Assembly (NCBI GenBank): GCA_963827085.1
Contig: CAWGZY010000003.1
Location: 1,054,001-1,118,000, forward strand
DNA from: JAGVPT01 sp963827085
GTDB lineage: Bacteria > Bacteroidota > Ignavibacteria > UBA10030 > UBA8401
Reading direction: 5' to 3'
Length of the DNA stretch: 64,000 nt
In this document: positions 33,510 to 42,613 of the stretch, one piece after another
How positions within the stretch are numbered: the first letter of the stretch is position 1
Layout: each line of letters opens with the position of its first letter
Position numbers and translations under genes: made by a program
The notes under the pieces: model-generated
Database searches by the model: none
Seen by the model: only the letters and a program-made list of their open reading frames with translations
Told to the model about the DNA's origin: nothing

Positions 33510-33579
33510 TTAAATCGTCGACGGCTGGTTCCGTCAGTCCCGAAGGGATCCCTTCGGGACTTGTGCGACTGGTTAGAAC
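33510..33579 (-). other. attC-like site interrupted by a 22-bp twin palindrome (attC_B)
   Basis: On the minus strand GTTCTAAC, spacer CAGTCGCA and CAAG are followed by the 22-bp element (TCCC-GAA-GGGA then TCCC-TTC-GGGA, 33538-33559). The common attC core CTGACGGAACCAGCCGTCGACG-like sequence then resumes. In sites A and D these two parts are joined directly, so the insertion is exact. The R' half of this site is not recognisable. Confidence 0.6.
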
Positions 33580-33615
33580 GCACACGGTAGACGCCGTGTC
33601 ATGTTCGTGCTTACT

Positions 33616-33868
33616 TTATTTCTCTTGAGATCCCATAGTACCCGTCTTAACTTCTCCGGCTCGCTTGTAATTAGCAACGATCACTCCGCTTGGTGTAGCT
33701 GTACTCTCTTAAACTGAATGCTGCCGGGGTCGTGCCATTGTCAAAACAACTTCTTTCCGGTACCGAGCGTCAACGGATGAATTAGAAGCCAAAGTTCATC
33801 CACTAAATCATGATTGAGTAGTGTCTGGACCAGGTTACCACTACCGCTAACTAGAATATTGGTAAGCA
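33616..33868 (-). pseudogene. C-terminal fragment of a RibD/dihydrofolate reductase-family protein
   Basis: A headless fragment reads NILVSGSGNLVQTLLNHDLV, then DELWLLIHPLTLGTGKKLF; one frame later come DNGTTPAAFSLRESTATPSG and VIVANYKRAGEVK. This is the C-terminal half of the RibD_C reductase family. The frame changes at a TTTT run near 33745. No N-terminal part exists; the DoxX gene ends where the fragment begins. It is followed directly by attC_B, so it is a decayed cassette gene. Confidence 0.75.
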
Positions 33869-33869
33869 C

Positions 33870-34250
33870 TCAGGTGGCTTTTTGCGGCGCTATGGGTTTC
33901 ACCTTCCAACGCATGTAGGACACAAATGCCAATAGCACAAAAAGCACAGCCGTGATGATGGCGGAGCTAGTTTCGCCACGGGAAAAGTGGAATACCGAAG
34001 CACTCGCCGCCACGATCACCAAACCGAAGCCCGCCCAGGAAGTAAGCCGGGGCAGAATGCGTGTGATGCCCGGCAGCAGTAGCCCAATCGCACCGAGCGA
34101 TTCGGAAATGCCCACAAAGAGACGAAACCAGGTCGAGTATACCTGATTCATGGTCTCAATCAAGGCTGCGGGCGGGAAGACCATGATGTAACCGTGAAAG
34201 AGAAATAGCGCCGCCAGCAAGACTTGCAGAATCCATAGCACGATGTTCAT
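33870..34250 (-). CDS. DoxX-family membrane protein
   Basis: A 126-residue protein with four membrane helices, matching DoxX (ALFLFHGYIMVF, FVGISESLGAIGLLLPGI, LTSWAGFGLVIVAASASV, TAVLFVLLAFVSY). The family takes part in thiol or quinone-linked redox functions; no specific role can be read. It lies in the cassette array between attC_C upstream and the reductase fragment with attC_B downstream, in cassette orientation. Confidence 0.8.
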   Translation of the reverse strand: MNIVLWILQVLLAALFLFHGYIMVFPPAALIETMNQVYSTWFRLFVGISESLGAIGLLLPGITRILPRLTSWAGFGLVIVAASASVFHFSRGETSSAIITAVLFVLLAFVSYMRWKVKPIAPQKAT

Positions 34251-34437
34251 GTTGTTTTTTCCCTTCTGTTATGACTGAATTTATGGTACTGAAATGCAAT
34301 CGTTGCGGCAGCCGCTATGCGCACGTCGGTGCGTCCAATTGAAATGGATGGCGTGTTGTGTTGGTTGGTCATGTTTTTCTCCTTGAAGCAAGCAGTGGCG
34401 TATAACTACTCAAAAAACGAAATATGTATTTTGTGCG

Positions 34438-34589
34438 TTCTAACGGACCGGAGCTAAGCTGCGGCGGCGAAGCGCCGCAGCGACGGAATCCAGTCCGCGC
34501 GTGGCGAGTCGTGTTCAATAGTAGCTGGTTGTTTCGCGCGTGCAAAATCGTCGACGGCTGCTTCCGTCAGGTTGAAGCGCTTGTTAGAC
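34438..34589 (-). other. attC-like site (attC_C)
   Basis: On the minus strand: R'' GTCTAAC, spacer AAGCGCTT, L'' CAACCTGACGG; at the other end CAGCTTAGC, spacer TCCGGTCC, R' GTTAGAA. Between them lies a structured middle with GCGGCGCTTCGCCGCC. It begins 17 bp after the metalloprotease stop, as expected for a gene cassette. Confidence 0.75.
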
Positions 34590-34605
34590 GGGCGATGCCC
34601 GTCCA

Positions 34606-36189
34606 TCAATCATCTGCAATCCAATTTGTACCTAATTCCTTTGAGCGCTTAAGGAACGATTCCGCCTCTGCTTTTTTCCCTGCTGCCGTATAGCATCGGC
34701 TAATGTACCACAAAACCTCAGTAAAATCTGAACGGAATTCGATCGATTTCGAAAATAATGCGATAGCTTCATTCCAGTGGTGCTTACTGAATGCGAGGTA
34801 GCCCAAAGTGGCATAAGAGAGCGACGTATCAGAAATGGTATTAAATATCAAAGCCGTGGTATCATTAACGCGGTTGTTCCTGGTTGACTTCATACGGATT
34901 AATCCTTCCGTCAACTTACCCAATGGCTGAATTATTTCCACATTTTGAGAGGGATATGTATTGTACATTTCAGGAATCGCTCTTAAATATTTTTCGAGCC
35001 GACCTCTTAGCTTGAGCGCTGAGAAATCATGCCTTGTGTTTTCAATAATAACATGCGAGTAAGGGTCGAATAGATAGCTCATGGCTCCCATTTGTGGATA
35101 CATTATCGAAGTCTCATTGAGAACATGGGGTGCTCCAAAAATGTGCCCGAGTTCATGAACAATTGTAATTGCTTCTTCAATGGAGTTCCATGGTTCTTCA
35201 TCTGGATGTACAGGTTGCGCTGAAATCACTGCCTGTGTACCGAGAGAAAAAGCAAGACCAACACGGGAGCGTTGTTTCCAATTCAATGCGAGCAATCGAT
35301 CATATGTGATTCCTAGATATACTGTATCGTTGGCGTCAGTGGTTTCTCTCAAGTCCTCTAACTCGTACTCTAGCGATCCTGAAAACTCTGAATTCCGTTC
35401 GCGATAACCTCGAACATCAAATTGCATGTCAAATTGATCACGAAAGATTTCGTTTACATATATCATCCTAAGTTCTAATCGATTCTTCCAATCCGGATAG
35501 AGTTTTCGATAACTTCTGTCGACGAGCAGGACTAGAGGGAAATGATAGAACGCAGAGTTTGCAAAATCTAATGAACAGAATGGAAATTTATCTTTAAATT
35601 TTGTCAATGATCTTTCAATGAGAACGAATAACGGCTCATGATAGTAGAATCCCGTTCTGATCTGAAGAGGCTCCTGCAAAAATCTCATCGTATCGACCGA
35701 CTGATATGCCGCAACAATTCTCTTCGTGTTTTTGTCGAACACTGCTATTTCTACATATATTCGAAAAGCTTTATCTTGATAATAGCCATAGCGAGTCGCA
35801 CCCCAATAAAAATCAACGCTGTCCATTTGGAGACGGGTAGTTGCAACAAATTCTGCGGAACGAGCAATAGTCTTCTGGATTAACGTTTCAGCAATTGCCT
35901 GATGTCCTATCCATCTTGATGAAATAGATGGAACAACTTTCGGAAGTACATTTATTACCCGATAACCTCGTGAAATAAAACCAAGATCGACGATATTTCT
36001 AAGATAAGAATCGATCGTGTCTCTTCCAGAGGGATTAATATACACTGCAATGGTTTTACTTTGGGTAAAGTCAAAAGTCGTATCAATACCCTCAAATGGC
36101 AAAGAGCTAACAAAAGGCAAAGAATGTGAGCATTGTATTGAAACAAGCCCGAAAAGGAAACAAATGAATAGCAGTTGTCGAAGATTCAT
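34606..36189 (-). CDS. Lipoprotein zinc metalloprotease with C-terminal TPR
   Basis: A 527-residue lipoprotein from the ATG at 36189 (lipobox LVSIQC). The central zinc site is TIVHELGHIFGAPH, the metzincin HExxHxxGxxH pattern, followed by a Met-turn (ETSIMYPQMG). The last ~100 residues are TPR-like (LGYLAFSKHHWNEAIALFSK, then WYISRCYTAAGKKAEAESFL). I do not recognise a close family and the substrate is unknown. It is bounded by attC_D upstream and attC_C downstream, in cassette orientation. Confidence 0.7.
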   Translation of the reverse strand: MNLRQLLFICFLFGLVSIQCSHSLPFVSSLPFEGIDTTFDFTQSKTIAVYINPSGRDTIDSYLRNIVDLGFISRGYRVINVLPKVVPSISSRWIGHQAIAETLIQKTIARSAEFVATTRLQMDSVDFYWGATRYGYYQDKAFRIYVEIAVFDKNTKRIVAAYQSVDTMRFLQEPLQIRTGFYYHEPLFVLIERSLTKFKDKFPFCSLDFANSAFYHFPLVLLVDRSYRKLYPDWKNRLELRMIYVNEIFRDQFDMQFDVRGYRERNSEFSGSLEYELEDLRETTDANDTVYLGITYDRLLALNWKQRSRVGLAFSLGTQAVISAQPVHPDEEPWNSIEEAITIVHELGHIFGAPHVLNETSIMYPQMGAMSYLFDPYSHVIIENTRHDFSALKLRGRLEKYLRAIPEMYNTYPSQNVEIIQPLGKLTEGLIRMKSTRNNRVNDTTALIFNTISDTSLSYATLGYLAFSKHHWNEAIALFSKSIEFRSDFTEVLWYISRCYTAAGKKAEAESFLKRSKELGTNWIADD

Positions 36190-36245
36190 ACCATATATTA
36201 AAGAATTTTGGAATGTAGAAATCAACTTGCCAATATTCTTCGCCC

Positions 36246-36319
36246 TCCTAACCGATTAGAGCTAAGCTGTGACCAAATCGTCGACGGCCCGTTCCGTCAG
36301 CTTCAGCAGCTGGTTAGGC
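36246..36319 (-). other. attC-like site, short form (attC_D)
   Basis: A complete 74-bp site on the minus strand: R'' GCCTAAC, spacer CAGCTGC, L'' TGAAGCTG, core ACGGAACGGGCCGTCGACG, L' CAGCTTAGC, spacer TCTAATCG, R' GTTAGGA. L''/L' pair (AAGCTG/CAGCTT). It starts 12 bp after the stop of the HEPN-like gene. Its length is typical of real attC sites. Confidence 0.8.
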
Positions 36320-36331
36320 TGCGCATATGAA

Positions 36332-36868
36332 TTAGTCAAGTGGATGCAAATTACCCTCGAAAAGGTACTGCTTCGCTTCCTTGCGCAGCCGATCGACGAA
36401 GAATGCTGGATTAATAGACCCAATTCTAAATAGAGCTTTAACGAGTTTATCGAGTTCTGTATACGAAAGGGAATAGATGGGAACTTCTTTGCCTCTTTGA
36501 GGTGGCACTACTGGCTTGACTATCCCACCTGGCGAAATAGAAACCACTTTACCCTTTGGTATTTCATCGGGATATCGCAAATCTTCTAAATGATCGAGAT
36601 CGTTAATCGTCTGATCAAATTCTAAGAGTTGAGAGTCCGGATTGATTTTCTTAAAAGTATCCCACAAGTTTGTAAGACTATGTCTGAGCTTCTTTAGGTT
36701 TGCGAAGTCTACTCCATCTGACAAGCATCCTTTAGGCAACAATTCAACTGCATGATGGTGTAGATTGCCTGCAATCGATACGAGGCCCGAGAAGACTGCA
36801 TAACGTCCGGCGATGTAATAGTGTATGCCCAATTCGAAGAATTCCATCTTTGTGCGATCATTGCCCAT
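36332..36868 (-). CDS. HEPN-like domain protein of the cassette array
   Basis: A 178-residue soluble protein starting at ATG 36868, overlapping the stop of the upstream gene by 11 bp. The first ~95 residues (ELGIHYYIAGRYAVFSGL, LHHHAVELLPKG, LKKLRHSLTNLW) resemble HEPN-type all-helical domains, which often act as RNases or accessory factors, but no clear RxxxxH active site is seen. The rest is unassigned. It may form a two-gene cassette with the secreted protein upstream. Confidence 0.55.
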   Translation of the reverse strand: MGNDRTKMEFFELGIHYYIAGRYAVFSGLVSIAGNLHHHAVELLPKGCLSDGVDFANLKKLRHSLTNLWDTFKKINPDSQLLEFDQTINDLDHLEDLRYPDEIPKGKVVSISPGGIVKPVVPPQRGKEVPIYSLSYTELDKLVKALFRIGSINPAFFVDRLRKEAKQYLFEGNLHPLD

Positions 36869-37313
36869 GTTCTTTTCTGAAATTGTAATAGTCATCGGTG
36901 AAAGAGAGAGTTTGTGACGAGTAATTTGCGAAAATACGCGCTGATGCTTCACCGATGAAAAATGTAACCTTTAGATCTTTACTCCCACGTTGGCCGAATT
37001 CTGGGAACTCACTTCCAATTACAGCCTCGACTAAATTGCAATCAGTTGTGAGAATCTCTCTTAACGACACAGGGGGAGTTGTAGACAGTGTATGAGCGTT
37101 AGTAAACTTGTCTACTTTGAATATTGTTGAGCTTTTATCAAAAGATACGAAATAACCTGTTGATCCAAGTTTGAGATTAGCTTGGGCGAGTCGCCATTCG
37201 AGTTCAGACAATACTTTTTGCTTAAGGGAATAAATAGCATAGGGATTTTTAACCTGCGCATCGACTAAGGTGTCAAACAAGAAAAGTATGATAGAAATCG
37301 TGAGCCTTTTCAT
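36858..37313 (-). CDS. Small secreted protein of unknown function, cassette gene
   Basis: A 151-residue protein with a signal peptide (LTISIILFLFDTLVDAQ). I recognise no domain. A good ribosome site (AAAGGAGGAC) precedes the ATG at 37313. The start is only 20 bp past a GTTAGCT box (37333-37339), which is the 5' edge expected of an integron cassette. Confidence 0.65.
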   Translation of the reverse strand: MKRLTISIILFLFDTLVDAQVKNPYAIYSLKQKVLSELEWRLAQANLKLGSTGYFVSFDKSSTIFKVDKFTNAHTLSTTPPVSLREILTTDCNLVEAVIGSEFPEFGQRGSKDLKVTFFIGEASARIFANYSSQTLSFTDDYYNFRKEHGQ

Positions 37314-37332
37314 ATTGTCCTCCTTTTGTGCC

Positions 37333-37365
37333 AGCTAACGACCGGAGCTAAGCTGCGGCAACGAA
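37333..37365 (-). other. attC half-site (attC_E)
   Basis: Only the L'-R' half is present: CGCAGCTTAGC, spacer TCCGGTC, GTTAGCT on the minus strand, identical in layout to the ends of sites A and C. The R''-L'' half beyond it is not found, so the array is broken or ends here. Confidence 0.6.
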
Positions 37366-37369
37366 AGAC

Positions 37370-38280
37370 AAGCTACATAAAACACGAAAACCCCCATCAT
37401 CAAGAATCGAATCAGGAGGTTTGAACCGTTCGCCCCCGAATCGGTCGTATATTCGCACAAGTTTACGCGGAAGTTAGGTGAGAGTCAAGGTGAAAAAACC
37501 GCCTACTCCCGAACCACCGTTACATCAACACCCTGCTCACAGAACGATTCTTCCCCCTCTTCCGCAGGTTGATGCTGCTGTCGGAGGATTCGGAGGACGG
37601 CTACGGAGATAGACGTTATATTTAATACATCTGAAAAATTGCCTCTCGCCAAGCCGCTGGCGAAGCCATCCCTTCGGAGTTTGCGCGAGATGTATTTTTG
37701 GAATTATTCAGAAATCTCTATTTATAGATAGCGGTTTGACTCGAATTTGAGTATTCGTCAAGAAAGCCAGTAGCTCTCTCAAGATAGACTGGACTCAACG
37801 ATATATCGACCGCATCAGCGCTCCACTCAACACAATTGAATAGTGAAGTATACCGATTTATCAACGTGAAAAGTATTGATCCTCAAAGCTATTTCAACGG
37901 CGGTCAACATCCATGCCCAACCCGCAACTTTTTTCCCGATTATTCGTATCGATATACATGTAGTGTATTCCCTCTCTAAACGCCCGTTACCAGTGTAGTT
38001 TTATTGGAATGACCGCTTTGTTGTTTGGCGGGTTTTTCGTTCGACCATACAAACGAACGGTGGCGGCGATGCGTATTTACATCTTGAAACATCTGAAAAA
38101 TTGTTTCGCGCTAAGCCGCTGGCGAAGCCATCCGTTCGGGAAAAGGCGCGAAGATTCTGTTTTAGAATCATTTTGCGACTTTGCGTCTGGCGAAGCCATC
38201 CCCTTGGGATTTGCGCGAGCCGCGCTTTCGGGATTATTCAGAAGGCTCATCGTATCATTTCACTAACACATATCGGAGGT
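37370..38280. repeat. Gene-free region with dispersed element copies R2 and R3
   Basis: No gene is supported. Copy R2 (37625-37735) and copy R3 (38080-38255) belong to the same family as R1 at 23.8 kb and share the order ATCTGAAAAATTG ... GCGCGAG ... TTATTCAGAA. R3 carries two exact 22-bp insertions relative to R1, at 38120-38141 and 38188-38209 (TGGC-GAA-GCCA followed by TCCN-TTC-GGGA types). R2 has one at 37658-37679, with its middle lost. 37370-37620 shows nothing I can name. Confidence 0.65.
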
Positions 38281-38283
38281 AGT

Positions 38284-39741
38284 ATGAAGAAAATTGTGGT
38301 GTTGGCAGTTGCATGTATGCTGTTGTCTAGTGCGGAAGCTCGATCTGCAGAAAATGTCTCCGCGAAAATACCGGTGACAACCGCATCGGATGAAGCACGG
38401 AAAGAATTCCTTGAAGGGCTGATGCTTGCCGACAATCTCGAAACCGCCAAATCTCTTACCCACTTCGACAAAGCCATTGCACTCGACCCATCATTTGCAA
38501 CTGCCTATCTAAACCGCGCAAACATGTCATTAACGACGAAGGATTTTTTGGAGAATATAAACGGAGCAGTGTCCCATAAGGACGCGGCTTCCGAAGGCGA
38601 ACGCCTTATGATTTTAGCTGCTCAGGCTGGAGCAAATACTCAGTTTGAAGAACAGCGCGGATATCTCGAAAAGCTGGTATCACTCTATCCGAACGACGAG
38701 CGCGATCGTTTAACCCTCGGAACATTTTTCTTCGGCCAGCAGGAATATGACAGTGCAATCAGCCAGCTGGTCCGGTCGGTCCGCATTGCGGATAAATTCG
38801 CCCCTTCCTACAACCTGCTCGGCTATGCGTACCGTCAAGCCGGAGAATTCGAAAACGCAGAAACTGCGTTCAAAAAATATACCGAGCTTATCCCCGGAGA
38901 TGCCAATCCGTATGATTCCTACGCGGAACTTCTTTTGAAGATGGGCCGTTTCGATGAATCAATAACCAACTACAAGAAAGCGCTCGCCATCGATCCGAAT
39001 TTTGCTTCCTCCGAAATCGGTTTGACGATGAATTTTCTCTACCAGGGAAAGCCGGGGCTGGCCGCTCAGGAAGCACATCACCTCCTCGAAATCGCCCGCA
39101 ACGAGGGGGAACAACGACAGGCATACTTTGTCCAAGCAGTCGTCGATGCGGATGCGGGCAATATGGATGCAGCGTTGAAAGACTTCGACGCAGAATTTGC
39201 GGTCGGCAAAAAAATTAACGATGTTGTCGGAATGGCAGGCGATGTCGGAGCCCAGGCCAACGTTCTTCTTGAATCAGGAAAACCGGATGATGCCATCGCC
39301 GCCTACCGGAAGTCCCTCCACCTCATTACACAGTCGGACCTCTCGCCGGAGATCAAGGCAAATGCGGTGCGTATCAGCCACTACAACGAGGCCTACGCCG
39401 CACTGGCGAAGGGAGATCTGAACAAGGCGAAGGAGGAAAAAGAAATTTTTGAGGACATGACCGAGCAGACAAAGAACGAGAGCCAAATGCGATTCGCTCA
39501 CGAGCTGGCGGGATCGATTGCGCTGGCGGAAAAAGACGGCTATAAAGCGGTCAACGAACTTCTGCAATCGAACTTGCAGGATGCGTACAACCTGTACCGT
39601 CTCGCCAAGGCGTACAAGTTGAAGGGAGACAAGGAACACGCCCGCGAATACGGCAAAAAGGCGGCGGAGTTTTACGGATTGCCCTCCTTGAACTATGCCT
39701 TCGTCAGGATCAATGCCGGGAAAATGTTTATCAATCAATAA
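38284..39741 (+). CDS. Secreted TPR-repeat protein
   Basis: A 485-residue exported protein; ATG at 38284 follows ATCGGAGGTAGT, a strong ribosome site. The signal peptide is IVVLAVACMLLSSAEARSAE. The mature part is a series of tetratricopeptide repeats (AKSLTHFDKAIALDPSFATA, YNLLGYAYRQAGEFENAETA, SYAELLLKMGRFDESITNYK and others). It would act as a periplasmic scaffold. A longer frame upstream to 38101 is read-through of repeat R3 and should be ignored. Confidence 0.85.
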   Translation: MKKIVVLAVACMLLSSAEARSAENVSAKIPVTTASDEARKEFLEGLMLADNLETAKSLTHFDKAIALDPSFATAYLNRANMSLTTKDFLENINGAVSHKDAASEGERLMILAAQAGANTQFEEQRGYLEKLVSLYPNDERDRLTLGTFFFGQQEYDSAISQLVRSVRIADKFAPSYNLLGYAYRQAGEFENAETAFKKYTELIPGDANPYDSYAELLLKMGRFDESITNYKKALAIDPNFASSEIGLTMNFLYQGKPGLAAQEAHHLLEIARNEGEQRQAYFVQAVVDADAGNMDAALKDFDAEFAVGKKINDVVGMAGDVGAQANVLLESGKPDDAIAAYRKSLHLITQSDLSPEIKANAVRISHYNEAYAALAKGDLNKAKEEKEIFEDMTEQTKNESQMRFAHELAGSIALAEKDGYKAVNELLQSNLQDAYNLYRLAKAYKLKGDKEHAREYGKKAAEFYGLPSLNYAFVRINAGKMFINQ

Positions 39742-39804
39742 TCTAATATCAACTCTCGCGGCGTTTTCATAAACATTCGTTACGCAGTACGGCATCAAAT
39801 ATTC

Positions 39805-39838
39805 AAAGGCACGCGAAAGAAGGCGTGCCTTTTTTATT
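39805..39838 (+). terminator. Terminator after the TPR gene
   Basis: AAGGCACGC and GCGTGCCTT pair around GAAAGAAG, followed by TTTTT. Confidence 0.8.
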
Positions 39839-39849
39839 TCCTTTCTTCC

Positions 39850-40395
39850 TGCCACGGCACGAGTTCGAGCATACCGATGCCTGACGGTTTATCATTGGAT
39901 AGCTGAACGCGGGATGATGATGTACGATCCTCTCTTGAATTTTTTAACCGCGAAGACGACAAGCACGCCAAGAAGCTATGAGTATAAAGAACTACAATAC
40001 TCTTGGCGTTCTCCACGCCTTGTGCCGACCCAAAGGTCCAAAGGACTCCATTGGAGGTTCCTTCGTAAAGGCATCTCCCAACGGGATCGCTTCGCGAACT
40101 TCGTGAGCGGTAAAACACAAGATGATGTATTGAAAACGGCACTGGCAGGTTGCTGAAAAACACTTTTATGAGTCACGAAGGCGCGAAATAATTTTAAGCA
40201 AATCGCTGTCTCGACCGTCGATGATATTGACGACAGAAGTTTTTTACTTTAATTTTTTAGTGTCGTTGTGTCTTCTGTCAACGGCATCCCCGCGAGAGTG
40301 GCAAGTTGTATGGACTTTTTCATCATCCTGCTAATCCTGTATTCACAGAGGAGTCCGCCCGACACCAAGAACATCCCCACCTCTTCCCTAAAAGA
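39850..40395. repeat. Repeat-rich spacer, first copy of a duplicated upstream region
   Basis: No gene is supported. 40036-40108 is a chain of 11-nt palindromes (GTCC-AAA-GGAC, TCCC-AAC-GGGA at 40076, TCGC-TTC-GCGA at 40087). A 39-bp stretch of it recurs at 47434. From 40137 (GCTGAAAAACACTTTTATGAG, ACGAAATAATTTTA) to 40430 (GTCCGCCCGACACCAAGAAC) the segment is paralogous to 44440-44735. Confidence 0.6.
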
Positions 40396-40430
40396 GGATT
40401 AATCCCTTTTTCATCCTTTTGGACTATTCA
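40396..40430 (+). promoter_or_regulatory. 21-bp inverted-repeat operator, copy C
   Basis: GGATTAA-N7-TTCATCC followed by TTTTGGACTATTCA, 143 bp before the SpoIIAA-like gene and facing it. Four other copies have the same 7-bp gap. Confidence 0.6.
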
Positions 40431-40572
40431 CAATTTTCAACATCTATAGTATTATCCCTATTGCCATTCAGAGATGTTTTTTTCTTCGGGTAATCTGGAC
40501 TCAACGAAAGTTGGCTGTAATTCATTAAGAAGCAACCAGTGCTTGGATTAGTGTGAAGGAGGTGTTCACCGA

Positions 40573-41004
40573 ATGCCGGCGAATTATCGATTCGACTTTA
40601 ATATCATTGTTATCTACATGGCCGGAGAATGTACCATAAACGACCTTCGCACGGCACTTCTCAGATCGCTTGCTGATCCTGAACGGCCGCCGGACTCTTT
40701 CTTATTATTTGATTTTGAAGAATCTCAGAGCTTTTATACCAGGCCCGCAGAGGAGATTCAAACAATGGCAGATTTTATTACATCAATGCGGAATCGGTAT
40801 AATTATCGCCTTGCGGTCGTCTCTTCGCACGAACTGCCATATGCCTTGCAACGCTTTATTTCGGTAAAGTCAGAAGCCTTAGGAATTGATGCCGACGTTT
40901 TTCATTCATATGACGAAGCTCGGGAATGGCTGGTGACGAAACATTTCCATACTTCCCGACAGGCTCAGGCTGCACGAATAACAAAGACTCAGAAGTTGCG
41001 TTGA
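40573..41004 (+). CDS. SpoIIAA/STAS-like protein
   Basis: A 143-residue protein. The ATG at 40573 has GGAGGTG 9 bp upstream. The pattern of an N-terminal strand (YRFDFNIIVIYMAG), helix, strand (SFLLFDFEES) and later strand (YRLAVVSS) resembles the SpoIIAA-like/STAS fold, which often binds lipids or partners. No catalytic motif is visible. It is followed after 50 bp by another small gene, probably in one operon, and preceded by operator copy C. Confidence 0.55.
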   Translation: MPANYRFDFNIIVIYMAGECTINDLRTALLRSLADPERPPDSFLLFDFEESQSFYTRPAEEIQTMADFITSMRNRYNYRLAVVSSHELPYALQRFISVKSEALGIDADVFHSYDEAREWLVTKHFHTSRQAQAARITKTQKLR

Positions 41005-41054
41005 CCATACAATTAGCAGCCCATTTTACCATCACGAAGTCTGGAGAAATTACT

Positions 41055-41549
41055 ATGTCTAAAAAAGATGCAAAGAAAGCATTGGAAACCCTCATGGCTA
41101 CAGAATTCGTTTTCTCGAACAAGCTATCTTTTCGTGAAGCCTTTCCTGAAATTGAAGATTTGTGCATGGCGGTAACAGAGACAGAAGGTAAAGGCAAAGT
41201 AGTTTTCGACAAGACAAAATCGTGTCTTCAGAACAAACGTGTTTATGGAACAAACGTCGGCGAGTGTATCGAATGCCACAGCCCATTTTGCGTTAACGGC
41301 GGATTTTCCATACGCGAAATTCTTAGAGCAATGGTCCGAATTCATGAACAGTCAAAGCGAGGTACGATTCTTTGCAAGGGCTCTGAAGGAGCAACGAATA
41401 GAAACCAAAAATATCTTCCATGTAATCACAGCTTCCAGTTCAAGATCGCAGTAAAGTATAAAGATGAAGCTACTCGCAGTTCAGGGGTTGATGCATATCA
41501 AAAAGGGTATGAGAATCATGAAAATAAATCGGAGGTCTCATGGTTCTAG
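41055..41549 (+). CDS. Small cysteine-motif protein of unknown function
   Basis: A 164-residue protein; the ATG at 41055 follows CTGGAGAAATTACT. I recognise no family. The centre contains GECIECHSPFCVNGGFSIRE, with three Cys (CxxC plus C) and a His that could bind a metal. A basic helix and a second CxxxxCNH-like region (KGSEGATNRNQKYLPCNHSF) follow. Lysine is frequent. A longer frame from 40926 overlaps the previous gene and lacks a ribosome site. Likely co-transcribed with 40573-41004. Confidence 0.6.
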   Translation: MSKKDAKKALETLMATEFVFSNKLSFREAFPEIEDLCMAVTETEGKGKVVFDKTKSCLQNKRVYGTNVGECIECHSPFCVNGGFSIREILRAMVRIHEQSKRGTILCKGSEGATNRNQKYLPCNHSFQFKIAVKYKDEATRSSGVDAYQKGYENHENKSEVSWF

Positions 41550-42237
41550 AAAAGCGGCCGATAAGTTCGACTCTGGGCTTTTTCTGCGTGGTTCCCTGAG
41601 CCGCCCCTGTGTTTCTTTGTGAAACAGTTCTTTTGCGACACAGAGTGACACCGAGATTCACAGAGCACCAGAGAGAATATGGGTTCTCGACCGGATCTCT
41701 AGAAGTCGTCGAGACGATGGCGAGAACCTCTTATCATATCCCGCTGGAAATCCGAAAAGAAAATTTCTAGAATCCCCACTTTCCCGCCTGCATACATGGA
41801 TCCCCGTCGTCCCTGAAGTAGAAGCATCGTCGATGAATCGCTGCATTGGGAGGCTCGGGGTTGAGGCTCATCAGATCCATGGTCAATTGAAGCGGATAGA
41901 TCAGCCAATGTCTGGTATTGTTCTAATTTGAATAGACATGTAAGAGGCTTGAGGAATGTCATTCTTACCGCATAGACCCTTCTCCCGCCGAAGAACGGCG
42001 GGATCAGGGTGACATATAGTTGTCGACGCCTTCATCATCTTCAAGCACTCCGACCCCATCAACGTCATACTGGGAACATTTTATTGTACTCATTTTTCAA
42101 ATTAGGACACTACCCAATGTCTTGACATTCCGTTGAAATTTCAGAATGTCTCGTCCTGACTTTGGGACAACACGACACCTGCGAACGGACGAATAGTACT
42201 GGTTCAATCACAGAATCTATTAAAATAGGGAAACGCC
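41550..42237. other. Gene-free region
   Basis: I see no supported gene on either strand. Two GC-rich hairpins stand out (CCCGCCGAAGAACGGCGGG near 41977 and related sequence inside the attC-like site after it). The many short frames here lack ribosome sites and coding character. Confidence 0.5.
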
Positions 42238-42430
42238 GCCTAACCAACCGCTCCCGCCAAAAGACGGCGGGTCTCGCAAAGAACGCTCGACAAGTCATGC
42301 GGAGCGTGATGGCGAAAAGCGCTCAATGACAGACGCAGCCGTCGGCGATCTCGCCGCGCGCATATTCTACCATTTATTTGACAGCACGTCGCCGCTCTAC
42401 GAGTCGTAGACAGCTCATCTCCGCAACCAT
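42238..42430 (+). other. Degenerate attC-like site (attC_F)
   Basis: On the plus strand R'' GCCTAAC and spacer CAACCGCT are followed by a hairpin (CCCGCC/GGCGGG), then a long middle that matches attC_A closely (GCGCGCATATTCTACCATT, ACGTCGCCGCTC, GTCGTAGACAGCTCA). R' is degraded. Orientation is opposite to the other sites. No cassette gene abuts it. Confidence 0.5.
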
Positions 42431-42613
42431 CTTTCCAAGCTGAGGTCAGAATTACCTTTGATAAGTATATAATTACCACTCTTCACATCGAACCACGTGG
42501 TTTAATAGAAGAATATGTATTTTTCGATTTTGGTACAATAATTGAGGCAATGCGGTTGGACACACATAGGTTCAATCCATACACGACCAATCGAAAAATA
42601 ACGGAAAGGCTAC

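Noticed and set aside
34424..34693. 89-residue plus-strand frame
   Set aside because: It is encoded by attC_C and the end of the metalloprotease gene on the other strand.
37440..37620. Possible transposase remnant
   Set aside because: No frame gave a recognisable motif or inverted ends, so I left it unassigned.
38101..38283. N-terminal extension of the TPR protein
   Set aside because: It translates repeat R3; the ATG at 38284 has a strong ribosome site and a signal peptide.
41658..42479. Short minus-strand frames (62-87 residues)
   Set aside because: No ribosome sites, biased composition and overlap with the attC-like site.
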